In this document: piece after piece, positions 1 to 11,495 of the stretch
Position numbering within the stretch: position 1 is the stretch's first letter
Layout of the letters: every line of letters starts with the position of its first letter
Assembly (NCBI GenBank): GCA_943735955.1
Contig: OX030957.1
Coordinates: 2,290,209-2,354,208 of the forward strand
Length of the DNA: 64,000 bases
DNA from: Piscicola geometra
Lineage: Eukaryota; Annelida; Clitellata; Hirudinida; Piscicolidae
Reading direction: 5' to 3'
Translations under genes and position numbers: made by a program
Notes under the pieces: model-generated
Seen by the model: the letters and a program-made list of their open reading frames with translations, nothing else
The model's database searches: none
What the model was told of the DNA's origin: nothing

Positions 1-520
1 CAAGAGCATGCAGTCCAAAATCAAGCAGAACACCCTCATCAAGTGTGCATTCAAGCGAAATTATACCTTTCTTATAAGTTTTTTATCTAAAGCCAAAACA
101 ACCAAAATTATCACCAGTGCTGCAAAAGCGCCTCCACAATCACATGCACCACCAGCAACACCAGATCTATAATCACCACTTTTTCAACCGCCACAACCAG
201 TATCCAGTTTCATCATAACCACCATCATCACAACAAAAAATACCACTACAACCACTACTAAGACTGCTCCAACAAACAAAACCATAAAACCCACCACAAC
301 AACCTCCTTTTCCCCATAACAACCTTAACCACAATAACCCCACCATTCACTATAACAACCTTAACCACAATAACCCCACCATTCACTATAACATCCAGTA
401 CCACAACATCTCCCCTCTCCCTATTAAAACCACTACAACAACCCCCCTCTTTCTTCAGCATAACCACCAGCACCACAAAAAACACTTTTTTCATCATAAC
501 AGTCAACACAACAACAACAA

Positions 521-1037
521 CAACTCCACCGTTCACAATGGGCACAACCAACACCACAACAACTCCACCATTCACGATGGGCACAACCAACACCACAACA
601 ACTCCATCATTCACAATGGGCACAACCACCACCACAACAACTCCACCATTCACGATGGGCACAACCAACACCACAACAACTCCACCATTCACGATGGGCA
701 CAACCAACACCACAACAACTCCATCATTCACAATGGGCACAACCACCACCACAACAACTCCACCATTCACGATGGGCACAACCAACACCACAACAACTCC
801 ACCATTCACAATGGGCACAACCACCACCACAACAACTCCATCATTCACGATGGGCACAACCAACACCACAACAACTCCACCATTCACGATGGGCACAACC
901 ACCACCACAACAACTCCACCGTTCACGATGGGCACAACCACCACCACAACAACTCCACCATTCACGAGGGGCACAACCACCACCACCACCACAACTCCAC
1001 CATTCACAATGGGCACAACCACCACCACCACCACCAC
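521..1037. repeat. 39-bp minisatellite in an intron
   Basis: About 13 copies of a 39-bp unit (core ACTCCACCATTCACGATGGG plus an ACAACC/ACCACA-rich part). The unit is a multiple of three, so it stays open in several frames and would read as a Thr-rich 13-residue repeat. It ends directly at the acceptor of the exon starting at 1039, so I treat it as intronic. Bases 66-520 are related CA/ACC-rich low-complexity sequence. Confidence 0.85.
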
Positions 1038-1038
1038 C

Positions 1039-3794
1039 CAGGGTGAAGATGGTGCAAACGATTTCGAACAAGCGAGAAGAGTGCCGACTGGCTACGGAGG
1101 AGCTGGAAGAGAAAATCAAGGTTCTTTAATGAAGATTTTTGAACAAAAAAGTAAAAATAAGAACATAATAATGAAAAATAAATTAATCTAATTATGAAGT
1201 TCTAGTGGTAAAATCATTATCAACACCATTAAAATTAAAGGCAGCAGAGATCCAGATCGAAGAGAAAAAAAAGAAGCTCACAATAGATGGAGACCTGCTG
1301 ATGACTGTCAAGAAAGGTGAGATGTGTGGTGGGAGAACGAGGGGGGGGGTTGAGTGGAGAATTTTAGATAGAGAAGAAGTATAATTAAGAAAAATGTAAA
1401 AATTAAGAAAAATACACTATACATCTCGTGCATACTACATACTACAACATAAGATTACTCCCTACTCAACAACTTTTTCAACCGATCTAACAACCAACCA
1501 TCCTCAACACCAATCACTAACATCAGAAAATGAGTCTCAACCCAAACATCTTCAATAAAATTTTCATCGACTACAACAACACAAAATTCTACCATAACCC
1601 CAATTTCTTCTATGCACACCCACCATCACCGAATCCTCTCTTCACTACCACCTTCAACCACCGCCATCATCAACCTCTCCCTCCATTACGACCCCCTATC
1701 AAAACCTTCCTCCATTATCATCGTGCCGCGGAAAAAGAGACATTCTGGCCTCTTATCCGCGCCCGCTGGATGAGTATGGTGAGCACACACCACCACCACC
1801 ACCACCACCACCCATCACCATCACCACCAACACAGGCATCCACGCCATAGGCTCGAAGCTGCGATGGCTGAGTGTGGATGGCTTCAAGGAGGGAGACTCG
1901 ATTGAAGCGCACATATTCAACATCACTGCCAGGTGCTGATGATGATGATGGTGGTGCTGATGATGATGGGGTTGTGGTGCTGATGATGATGATGATGGGG
2001 GTGCTGATGATGATGGTGGTGCTGATGATGATGGGGTGGTGGTACTGATGATGAGGGTGGTGGGGTGATGATGGTGATTAGTAATAATGAAGATGATTAT
2101 GACGATGATGATGATGGGGGTGAGAATAATGGTGACGATTAATTGAGTGGAAACAAAATTATTATTGAATTGATTATTATTTTCTTATTATTATTATTTT
2201 TAAAGTAATAATTATTATTATTCTCATTATTATTATTGTTATATTATATAATCATCATCATTCTATTTTATATTAATTATTTTTCAGGCTAAACAAATTG
2301 AAGCAAATGTACAATCAAAAAGTCACAGATGAAGACGCTCATCAGATAAGGTATCATTATCAGCCCTAAAGCCACCATTCCCTCCATCATTATTATCATT
2401 ATCCAAACTATCGCCATCCTCATAGTCGTCATCATCATCATTCTCATCATCATTATCGTCATCATCTCATCTTATTACTTGCTCACTCATTCGTCATAAT
2501 GTTATCTTCACTTATTCATCCAATCATTTTTATTCATCTACCCTCCTATGCACCCCATTTATACAACCTACCAACCCCCTCCTCCCATCCATACACCAAT
2601 CTACCAATCCAATTCAGACAAGAGTTTTGTCTATCAAGGCTGGTGCGCAAGAACATAGTGATCCAGTTCAGCGAGGAAGACACGCAAAAAGCCGGTGCTC
2701 TGGCCGCCTTTGATGAGGTGCTCGTTGGAAGTGTGGGTTGAGGTTGTTGGGAGGGAGGTTAAGGTTGTTAGAAAGGGAGGTTGAGGTTGTTAGGAGAAGG
2801 GTTGAGGTTGTTAGGAGGAAGGTTGAGGTTGTTAGGAGGAAGGTTGGGGTTGTTAGAAAGGGAGGTTGAAGTTGTAAGGAGGAAGGTTGAGGTTGTTAGA
2901 AAGGGAGGTTGAGGTTGTTAGGAGGAGGGTTGAGGTTGTTAGGAGGAAGGTTGAGGTTGTTAGAAGGAAGGTTGAGGTTGTTAGGAGGAAGGTTGAGGTT
3001 GTTAGAAAGGGAGGTTGAGGCTGTTAGGAGAGGGGTTTGAGGTTGTTAGGAGGAAGGTTGTGGTTGTTAGGAGGAAGGTTGAGGTTGTTGGGAGTGTGGG
3101 TTGAGGTTGTTAGGAGGAAGGTTGAGGTTGTTAGAAAGGGAGGTTGAGGCTGTTAGGAGAGGGGTTTGAGGTTGTTAGGAGGAAGGTTGGGGTTGTTAGG
3201 AGGAAGGTTGAGGTTGTTGGGAGTGTGGGTTGAGGTTGTTAGAAAGGGAGGTTGAGGTTGTTAGAAAGGGAGGTTGAGGTTGTTAGAAAGGGAGGTTGAG
3301 GTTGTTAGGAGGAAGGTTGAGGTTGTTAGAAAGGGAGGTTGAGGTTGTTAGGAGGAAGGTTGAGGTTGTTAGAAAGGGAGGTTGAGGTTGTTAGGAGGAA
3401 GGTTGAGGTTGTTAGGAGGAAGGTTGGGGTTGTTAGGAGGAGGGTTGAGGTTGTTAGGAGGAAGGTTGGGGTTGTAAGGAGGAAAGTTGAGATTGTTAGG
3501 GGGGAGGGCTGGTGAAAAGAAATGAGTTTTTAGGGGCTTTTAAAAAATATTATATTGATGGTGTGGGAGTACTTTTAGAGATAAAATAGTTATGTTTTAA
3601 GTGGTTTTAAAGCTATTCAAATTAAGACGTGATAAAAAAATACATTTATAAATAGAATCATTTCTAGAAATAAATGAATAATCAACGTACAACCACCCCT
3701 GGTTATCAAGGTGATGGAGCTGAATGACAACACGCCAATGGTGCGTAACTACATGAAGACTGCATCCAAAAGATTGGTCGCCAAGCAGAAGAGG
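1039..3794 (+). CDS. unidentified multi-exon gene, partial
   Basis: I can follow seven plus-strand exons with good splice sites and compatible phases: 1039-1120, 1241-1316, about 1734-1780, 1836-1932, 2288-2350, 2639-2717 and 3711-3794. The first two encode a charged, helix-prone stretch (NKREECRLATEELEEKIK, then IQIEEKKKKLTIDGDLL). Later exons give GSKLRWLSVDGFKEGD, LNKLKQMYNQKVTDEDAHQI, VIQFSEEDTQKAGALAAFDE and NDNTPMVRNYMKTASKRL. GC content and codon regularity stand out from the repeat-filled introns. An open segment at bases 1-65 (IKQNTLIKCAFK) may be an earlier exon. I do not recognise the family. The style resembles long coiled-coil or axonemal proteins, but that is only an impression. 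Start and stop lie outside what I can see. I am confident that the exons are real and not confident of their function. Confidence 0.5.
1933..2287. repeat. GAT/GGT and ATT low-complexity intron
   Basis: From the splice donor at 1933 the sequence becomes GATGATGATGGTGGT repeats until about 2140. ATT/TTA-rich sequence then runs up to the acceptor at 2287. The whole intron is simple sequence. Confidence 0.75.
2718..3510. repeat. about 21-bp GGTTGAGGTTGTTAGGAGGA minisatellite
   Basis: Roughly 37 variants of a G/T-rich unit alternating between 'TTAGGAGGAAGG' and 'TTAGAAAGGGAGG' forms. The array begins immediately after the donor of the exon ending at 2717. The strong G/C strand skew could favour R-loops or G-quadruplexes in the transcript (inference). 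It is not telomeric repeat. Confidence 0.85.
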
Positions 3795-4429
3795 GTGATG
3801 GGCAGGAGATGAGAAGGGGAAAATAAGAAAAAATAGAAAAATTATAGGTGGGAGAAAATGAAAGAGATGGTAAGTGATGGGGGAAAATATGGATTATGAG
3901 GAATCTATAAGAGATGAAATGCTTGGATGATGAGGGAACGAATAGACGGTAGGTGATAATGCAAGGAAAGGGAAGGGGGGGTCGGATATATAAAAAAGAG
4001 TTAAGTAAAAAATAAATAACTAAAAAATAGAAATAAGAATAAATTATTAAAAACAAGAAAGAAATACGATGAAAAGTGGTCATTAAGAAATTAGTAAGTG
4101 GTTCACAGTTAAAATTATAAAATTTATTTGAAAAGTAATTCTGAATAAAAACTTGAATTTAAAATTTAAACATAATTGTTTCTTTTGGTTTGAAACATTT
4201 TTTTCTTTCAAATAAAACTGTTTTTGTTTTCAACCTCATGAGTCTCATACACGGAAAAAACATTACAGAAACAGTACATCGATGAACTGCAATTTTGTAA
4301 AACTTGAAGCTTACAGAACCAGCAGCACTAGACAAATGACCGTCTCTATAAACCTTATACTAAATTACATGAGCATGAAAAACTTTTAAATTATACTTTC
4401 AGAGAATGTTACAGTTACAGTATTCTTTT
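3795..4429. other. no gene seen
   Basis: AT-rich sequence after the last recognisable exon of the first gene. Open frames here are short and have no family resemblance. Confidence 0.5.
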
Positions 4430-4836
4430 TAGAGCTGTTCCACGATTTAAAATTTTAGTCGTGCGTTAATCGTATTTCAAGTGCATATTTGTTGTGTAAA
4501 GTGACAAATTGCAAGTGACCTATTGACAATTTCAGGTATTTTTCACCCCCTAGAAGTTCTGATGCAATTTTCAAGAAATGAGAAGTTTTTTGACGAAATG
4601 CAATTTTTCCCATTCGTTTGTTGACAGTAAATTAGTAGTGTTTGTGTTCACTTGCTGACAATGTAACAAAAACAGCAAAACACAGTTCAATTTGGATAAG
4701 TTTAAATGCATTAAAATTTTTAAATGCGTTAATTTTTTTGAATGCGTTAAAATACTTAACGCGTTAAAAATGTTAACGGTCGTTAATGGATTAACGAGTT
4801 AATCAAAAGTTAACGTAGATTAAAGCATAGCTCTAA
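4430..4836. mobile_element. dispersed AGAGCTGT-ended element, copy 1
   Basis: It starts AGAGCTGTTCCACGAT and ends GATTAAAGCATAGCTCT. Inside are shared blocks (GTGCATATTTGTTGTGTAAA, TTTTTCACCCCCTAGAAG, TTTGTTGACAGTAAATTAG, and TTAACG-rich sequence). Related copies lie at about 7560-8030, 39949-41640 and 59368-59947. There is no coding capacity. It looks like a non-autonomous DNA transposon, superfamily not assigned. I could not define a clean target-site duplication. Confidence 0.65.
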
Positions 4837-6239
4837 TTATTTTATTCTTTTTTCTGTTAATATTAAAGTTATTATTTTAGTTTTTATTGGTGAGCAAACC
4901 ATAAACAATAAAACTTTAAAAAGGATTTATTTTTCATTTAAAAGGAAAAAGCGTATTTACAATTTGTAATTAACTTAATTGTAAAAAATTCATTAGAACA
5001 AATGTTGTCATTAAACTTTTTTCAATGTGTTTTGTTTTCCGTAAGTTAAGTATACACAGAGAGAAATTCAATCACTTTATTTTATTACTATGAGTATTAC
5101 AGCTACAGTTTTTGAGATTATTCAGTTACAGTTATTATTTAACTGGAATAATTTTTCCAGTTATTTGAACAATTTCAGTTACCGTTACAGTTGAAAGTCC
5201 ACTTGTGCTTTTGTTTACTCGTTTTCCAATCCCAATTCTGGTATAATCACTTTTTCCCGATTTACCTTCATCTATCGAAACTATATAAAAAAACAACTGT
5301 CATTTAAAATTTAATTATATAACTTAATACCTACTTTAAAAATCTTTTTTTGCTGAGAGAGTACAATTAAAATGTTTAAACTTAAATTACACGAAATACA
5401 TAGTAGTAAAAAAGTATCCCACATTATTGTACAATTTAACTTTAATTCAAAACGTAATAATAAATATTTGTTTAAACTATGTTTGACGTTTTAAATATTT
5501 TATTTTATTAACAGTGAATTCTCAGAAAAAAATGATTTCCATGCGCAATTAAGTTTATGATTAGATTTTTGCTACAATGAAAGATAATTATTGTTGAAAA
5601 ATCGTCTTTCATAATGAATTGATTTAATTTGACGAGTTTCGAACAATCATGCATCTTAGAACAATGGTTTAAGCAAAAAAATGTTTCTTTCACATGAAAT
5701 CTCGTCATAAAAACTCTTTAAACATTTTGTTGTAAATATATTGAAAATTCAATAAAAAATTGATTACTTATAATAAATTAAATGAGCATAAAAAAACTTG
5801 AAAATTATAATACTTTTTAAACGAACGTTTAACAAGCAAAAAATTGTTTTTTTAATCAATTAAGTCAAAGACGGGCATATAACTAAATTAAATTGAAAAT
5901 AAAAGTTATCTTAAACCAAAAATGAAAATTTTGCAATAATAAAACACTGAGCATGAACGAGGGGAGTCAAATACAACACTGAATCAAATGTTTTATAAGC
6001 AAAACATTCAAAAATATGCTTTTAAAAATATTATTATCCATTGAACACCAAAATAAAATAAGTTTAAAAAAAAAAGTTTAAAAAATAAAATAAGTTAAAA
6101 AAATAAAATAATTAAAAAAAATAAAATAAGTTTAAAAAATAAAATAAGTTTAAAAATAAAATAAGTTTAAAAATAAAATAAGTTTAAAAAATAAAAATAG
6201 CAAATAAAATTAAAACAAAATTAAAATTAGTTTATTTTG
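4837..6239. other. AT-rich intergenic DNA with an A-rich tandem repeat
   Basis: No gene seen. At about 6060-6200 there is a tandem repeat of AAAATAAAATAAGTTTAA units. The 66-codon minus frame at 5508-5708 matches nothing I recognise. Confidence 0.5.
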
Positions 6240-6249
6240 TATGAAATAT

Positions 6250-6910
6250 TTCAAAGCATTTTTCAAATATGAAACAACTAGTTGTGTTCTTTTTGCTAAG
6301 AGCGCACCTGGTTTGCTTTTCTGCTGAAATTAACTAATGTTCTAGCTTATCGAACCTAACAGGGTTTGGCACTCGACTTTTCACTACCTAAGGAAGGGTG
6401 GCATATCAACAGAAAGTTATTTTTCTTTTTTGATATCCATCGTTGACTTGAAACCACTGGATTGATGCCTTTGAAATTTTTTATGATATAAACTAGAAAG
6501 TTATCATTTCAAATGAATCTCTTACTATTGGAGGCTTTTTCCAGTTTATAATAAAAAAAACCCTAAAAGCATAACTGGAAACTTTCTTATTCTGTTGGAC
6601 CTTACTGTCCCACAGTATCCATAACCTCCTTTTTGAAGCTTCAGTGAGCTAAAAAAATCTATCTCCAAAAAAAAACATTTGGTAGTTTTGAAACTAAATT
6701 CCAAACAACGCTGGCACCAAGATCAAACTTCTTGTCATATTTGTTATCTGTTGCTCCCTGGTAAAGCTCATATTGACTTGAATAACCAAGACTGTTGCGA
6801 AGACGCCAAAATTTAAGCCCAAACCTTATTGGCTTCCTTCTCATTCATTTTTTCGCACAATTTTTCCATAATGTATGGTGCCATGTTTTCATCCATACTG
6901 AGGCTTCCAA
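6250..6910 (-). pseudogene. decayed piggyBac-type transposase (PGBD relic)
   Basis: Read on the minus strand, 6844-6659 encodes MRRKPIRFGLKFWRLRNSLG and then DLGASVVWNLVSKL. This is the conserved core segment of the piggyBac DDE transposase family (KPIRFG-K-W ... GLGA-VV--L). Just upstream (about 6900) is SMDENMAPY, matching the motif that normally precedes it. Downstream (6640-6260) weaker family blocks follow (NRIRKFPV, then a WKKPPIVRDSFEMIT-like stretch) and a Cys/Lys-rich end (EKQTRCALSKKNT). Stops and frameshifts break it repeatedly. It is unrelated in state to the cleaner piggyBac element at 46.7-48.1 kb and is probably an older insertion. Confidence 0.7.
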
Positions 6911-6989
6911 GAAAACATTTTCTAAAAATGTTCGATTTAGCAAAACAATTTAAGGTCTAACTTCTTGAGGGTAATTTATTATTTTTATT

Positions 6990-8032
6990 TTTCATTATCT
7001 GCACACAAAAAAGAGTTCATAAAGGATAAAAAATGCACTTGTCACACATCCTTTTTTGAGCGAGTTACTCAAGCATACAAGTTTTTCAACATAATTTGGA
7101 TCTAAACAGACTTTTTCTTGCTGACTATTTGTCCTGACAAGCTGAATAGACATTCACATGAAACTGTTCTCGCAGGAGATGACAATTACTTTCTTCCCAG
7201 TTTCGCAAGAGTCGGATATGCCCCTTCGTGTTGTTGCCACCAAACATGAGAACAACTCTCAAAGCCTACCTCAGGATTTTTTCTATAACTTTTAATGATT
7301 GACTTGATTATCATTGAGGTATTTTCATCTTCAGAATTTGAAGTTGCATATGTATGAAGTCTTATGTTTGGTGAAGGCTGTATAGTTTTTGAGGTTTTCT
7401 TTTCTTCTTATAGTTTCTTTAACTTTTTTATTTTTTAAAAACATTTTAACATTGTAAATCGGGGGTCTAATGATATGGCAATTCTTGACCATTGGATATT
7501 CTGATTATTAATTTTCTGCTCCAAATTGGGAAGAAATTTTGTGTGTGAAACGAATGACATAAGCTGGATCATCTTGTGAAGTGCATATTTTTTGTGTAAA
7601 GTGACAAATTGCAATTAACACTATTGAAAATTTCAAGTATTTTTCACCCCCAAACCTTCAAGAAATTATAAGTTTTTTGATTAAATGCAAATTTTTCCTT
7701 TCGTTTGTTGACTGTAAATTAGTAGAGTTTGTCTTCACTTGCTGACAATGTAACCAAATCAGAAAAAAAACTGTTTAATTGATATGATTTTAAATGCATT
7801 AAAATGTTTAAATGCGCTTATTTTTTGTAAATGCGCATATTTTTTGTAAATGCGCTTATTTTTTGTAAATGCGCTTATTTTTTGTAAATGCGCTTATTTT
7901 TTGTAAATGCGCTTATTTTTTGTAAATGCGTTTAAATATTTAACGGCGTTAAAGATTTTAACGGTCATTAATTAATTAACGCGTTAATCGAAAGTTAACG
8001 TAGATTAAAGCACAGCTCTATATAATACAATT
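6990..8032. mobile_element. dispersed AGAGCTGT-family element, copy 2 (long form)
   Basis: The segment 7560-8032 matches the 4430-4836 copy and the 59368-59947 copy, ending GATTAAAGCACAGCTCT. The adjoining 7000-7345 matches, in reverse complement, 41025-41210 (blocks such as CAAAGCCTACCTCAGGAT and TCATCTTCAGAAT). The family therefore has a longer form than the roughly 0.4-0.6 kb deletion derivatives. Confidence 0.55.
7805..7930. repeat. 19-bp tandem repeat inside the dispersed element
   Basis: About six copies of GCGCTTATTTTTTGTAAAT, a local expansion of sequence that is single-copy in the sister element at 4.7 kb. Confidence 0.85.
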
Positions 8033-8633
8033 AACGATTATTTATTTATTATTATTATTTTATATTATATGTGCAAAACCCTTAATTACAACCTAATTAA
8101 TTTCAACAACAAAAATTTCAATTTTTATTTTTTTAAAGAAAGTGAATATAACAGATTTGTGTCTCGAGATTCAAATAATTTTGGAAAGGCTTTTAGATTT
8201 TTACATAAAGATTCGAGTTGAGGTTTGTTCGTCACTGATAATGGAAAATGTTTCTTAACTATATTTTTCAACAATGAAAAATACCATATTATGTCAAACT
8301 TTTTATTGATAGCGTCAGCCATGTAAGACAACATCTTTTTTTTCTCAGATAGTCTTTGAGCACATCAAAACCCAGATCATCATTCTCAAAGATAATTAAC
8401 AAAGGGAACACGATTATATTGAATCTGTGCATGTTATCTGAAATTGTGCGAAATCTAAAACATCAATATCTCAAAAATAGATTATTAAATCGTTCTTGTG
8501 ATTCTAAACACAATTTATTCATTTGTTTGGACTAATAGTCTAATATGCTATAAAAGATTACATTTCTGGAATCTTAAAGGAATAGAAAATATATTTTCTA
8601 CCAAAACAAGTTAAACTTATTTTTTGAGCTAAC
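8033..8633. other. 3' flank of lectin copy 1, duplicated
   Basis: No separate gene. Bases 8400-8633 are alignable, in reverse complement, to the 3' flank of lectin copy 2 (45030-45235). Shared blocks include AGCTCA-AAAATAAGT, GGTAG-AAATA and CTATTTTTGAGATATTGA, so the duplication extends at least 200 bp beyond the stop codon. Confidence 0.6.
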
Positions 8634-9554
8634 TTAATCTTGGGATCCTATATAGTAGTCCCACGCTTGGTCCTGGACAAGAACACTCTTGGTGTTGCTG
8701 GCACTGAGGATGCACGCTCCGGAGTTCGAACGACTGGCAGACGAGCAAGCTTCCATCGACAAACAATGCAGCAAGCACTCCAAACCACTTCTTGTCACCA
8801 CTATGGCCACTGCGAAGTCTCTCTGGTAGTACCCTTTGAACTTCCACCACCTTGATCCCTTCTTGACCTCGATTACGAACGCTTGAATCTCACATATAGT
8901 AAGAGATCCAGGCGATGGTTCAGACTGCTGCACGATAAGGTATTTAAAGAAGGGGATGGGATGGACGCAATACACCGTGAATGGACCAGTTCCATTAATC
9001 TTATCCGGGTATTGGGCGCATATGTGGTACGTGCCTCTGACCACATCACCGCCTCCGTAGTCGCTTGAAGAAAGGCCTATGATGAAGTAGTCTAGACGAA
9101 TGAAATTGTTATTCCTGCCGTAAACTAACACCTTTCCAACCATGAAAAAGTGTTGCATGTCGCAAAGCCACCACGTTCCATCAATATCGGAGTGGGCGCA
9201 AGATAGAGCTTGCAATGTAGAGTTAGTGTTTCCATCCACAGCATAACCACTTTTACATGTCATATATGTGCCATTTTGTCTTGTCGGTTTCTCCAGGAGA
9301 ACGTTGTAAGATGAAACTGAAAGAAGATTGGGCTTCAGTGAGGCGCGTCAGCAATGAATATTTTGAGAATAGTTAGATAGTTCAACATCTAGTAATTTCA
9401 GTTATATTGTTCGAATTCAGAAAGATTCAAAAAGAATATCAAACCAATTTCAATGAAATTATAAAATCAAATGCTTACAATTTCTCGAAGTTGATATACA
9501 TTGATGAAATTTCTCAAACACACAAATGGTGATTATCCATCTTTGAAACAACAT
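8634..9554 (-). CDS. secreted fucolectin-like/PAN lectin, copy 1
   Basis: Two exons on the minus strand: 9554-9479 (ATG and a hydrophobic leader, MLFQRWIITICVFEKF) and 9316-8634. They join in phase 1 across a small intron with GT/AG ends, giving 252 residues. After the leader comes NVLLEKPTRQNGTYM, then YAVDGNTN, CAHSD, TWWLCDM and YLIVQQSEPSPGSLTICEIQ. This is the pattern of the FTP (fucolectin/tachylectin-4/pentraxin) fold, a beta-sandwich that binds fucose or other sugars with calcium. The last roughly 75 residues (GYYQRDFAVAI, CLLHCLSMEACSSASRS, GACILS, WDYYIGSQD) look like a PAN/apple domain. It is probably secreted and may be a defence or egg lectin (inference). Glu replaces the usual Gly in the 'LGKPT' motif kept by copy 2. 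Confidence 0.8.
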
Positions 9555-9603
9555 TGTGTGTACGCGTCTTTTCTGAATTTTGATCAAATAGGCTGAAGAG
9601 ACG

Positions 9604-9613
9604 CTTATATATA
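9604..9613 (-). promoter_or_regulatory. TATA box of lectin copy 1
   Basis: On the minus strand TATATATAAG lies 50-60 bp upstream of the ATG and is followed by GCGTCTCTTCAGCC. The same box and downstream block occur upstream of copy 2 (44050). The sequence further upstream differs, so homology stops at the core promoter. Confidence 0.6.
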
Positions 9614-9659
9614 CTATATATCGATATATATATCGCATTCAAGCCAAACTCGAACCAAG

Positions 9660-10960
9660 AATTACGCAGATGATGGGCACAGTATCTGGTTCAGTCGAGA
9701 TTACTTTAAACATCGCCACGGGGATGCCTTCATCGTTAAAAAAGATATAGTCGCCAGCCTAATCAGCTGCACCCCAGTTTCCAGCAGGCTTATTTCCCTG
9801 CGTGTTGCAGCAAGCCCTCACAACGTCACCATCATCCAGGTCTACGCACCAACATCAGACTATAAAGATGGAGCGGTAGAACAATTCTATCAAAAGCTAG
9901 AACTTGTAATTGCCAAAGCTCAAAAGAAAAATATACTCATTGTACAAGGCGACTGGAACGAGAAGGAAGGACTGATGCCTACCAAGACTGGGCAGCAGTG
10001 TTATTTTCGTTTCATAAAATAATTATAGTTTTTATTTCAGTTTCGTTTTGGAATTAATTATAGTTTTTATTTTCGTTTTCGTTTTAAAAATAATTAAAGT
10101 TTTTATTTTCGTTTCAGTTTTGAAAATAATTAAAGTTTTTATTTTTATTTTAGTTTCGAAAATATATTAATTTACAACTTTGAACACTATTTTTTTATAT
10201 CTAACAAAATTAATTGATCATAAAATGAAACAGTAAAATAGAACTGTATATTAACAACAAATGAGTTTTTAAAATTAACAATCAATTAAAATATTATAAG
10301 AATTGAGTACGTAAATTATTGATTAATAACAAATTTGAAATGTAATAACAAATTTACGATTAGAATAAGTGATAATTTAATTGACAAACGAAGCGGTAAT
10401 AAAACAACGTTTTATAAATGGCGCTACTTTCATAAAGCCCAAAGATAATGTTTATAACATAGACATATATTTTTTATATAAATTATACATTTCCATATTA
10501 TGGCATACTTTGAAATTTATTTAATTTTCGTTTTGAAAATAATTATAGTTTTTATTTCAGTTTCGTTTTAGAAATAATTATAGTTTTTATTTTCGTTTTC
10601 GTTGTGAAAATAAATTTAGTTTTTATTTTCGTTTTCGTGGAACGATTATTCAGAATTGTCGTTTTCGTTTTCGTTATCGTTACGAAAATAACACTGCTGG
10701 GCAGGCACTGTAGGGCGATTCGGCACAAGTGAAACCAACGATAGAGGACTGTGACTTCTAGAGTTTGCAAGAAGCCATCAACTCGATTTGGCCAAATCTC
10801 TTCACTCACGCAAACAATCCAGAACAACAACCTGGCATTCTCAAAACGGTCAAATACAAAACAAAATTGACTTCATAATGATGCCACAAAAATTCAAATC
10901 AAGCATCAACAAGGCGAACACTGGGGCAGACGTTGGCAGCGACCAAAACTTAATTCTCAG
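9660..10960 (+). pseudogene. LINE endonuclease (AP-endonuclease-like) fragment, split by a MITE
   Basis: Plus-strand frames read SIWFSRDYFKHRHGDAFIV, SRLISLRVAASPHNVTIIQV, YAPTSDYKD and KKNILIVQGDWNEK. These are the N-terminal endonuclease blocks of a non-LTR retrotransposon (APE class, with the GDWN motif). The reading is cut at 9995 by a 701-bp insertion and resumes at 10705 (GRFGTSETNDRG, then QNKIDFIMMPQKFKSSI and ADVGSDQNLIL). The tail is cut again at about 10960 by another dispersed repeat. Several frameshifts and stops are present, so it is dead. No reverse transcriptase is attached. Confidence 0.75.
9996..10696. mobile_element. hAT-type MITE, 701 bp, with 8-bp target duplication
   Basis: Terminal inverted repeats CAGTGTTATTTTCGT at both ends, flanked by the perfect 8-bp direct repeat CTGGGCAG (9988-9995 and 10697-10704). 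CAGTG ends and an 8-bp duplication are diagnostic of hAT transposons. The interior is AT-rich, with subterminal repeats of TTTTCGTTTTGAAAATAATT type at both ends and no transposase. It lies inside the LINE endonuclease frame. Confidence 0.92.
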
Positions 10961-11265
10961 CATGGGTGGCGCTCCACTTTTTGATAGTGAGGGGGTTCGC
11001 CTTAATATGGACCTTCCCCCCCTCCTCCACTTTTTTCATTGAAAACATTTTTAAACTCTTGTTTTGATACGAGCATAATCGTCAAACATTACATAAAACA
11101 GAATATTTACATAGTAATACAATGTGAGTATGTATAGTTATAGTGATAGCTGTCAAAACAAAAGTATTCTTTGCTTACTTGTATATTCGTATCAAAACAG
11201 AAGTTTTTGAGTCTGGGAAAGGGGGTCCAGACCCAGGACTGCCCCAGAATCGTCCATGCTGGGTA
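10960..11265. mobile_element. CATGGGCGGCGATCC-type MITE, copy a
   Basis: It begins GCATGGGTGGCG and ends GAATCGTCCATGC. Inner marks shared with other copies are CCTTAATATGGACC, a CATAATCGTCAA block, AGTATGTATAGTTATAG and ATTCTTTGCTTACT. The ends are imperfect inverted repeats. There is no coding capacity. Confidence 0.6.
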
Positions 11266-11495
11266 GGAGCCTCTCAATATTTGCAGCAGATTGCCGCCCC
11301 TGATTAGATAAAATTTGAAACTGGAACATGAACCGTTCTATTTTGCAAAATTTGAACTGAAACTAGTTCGTAATTTTGCTGAAACATGCCTTACAATGCA
11401 CCTGTTCTCTTGGCTCTTGATTTTCCACTGGATCTATATGTCATTAGAAAAAATCATAATGTGAAATGTTACAAGTTCTAGAAGATCCTTAATGC

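Noticed and set aside
538..1191. Thr-rich 217-codon frame that looks like a mucin
   Set aside because: It is the 39-bp intronic array read through. Its frame differs from that of the exon at 1039-1120 and ends in AT-rich DNA.
8640..9068. Plus-strand frames over lectin copy 1 (and minus-strand frames over copy 2)
   Set aside because: They are antisense shadows, preserved in both copies only because the sense gene is conserved.
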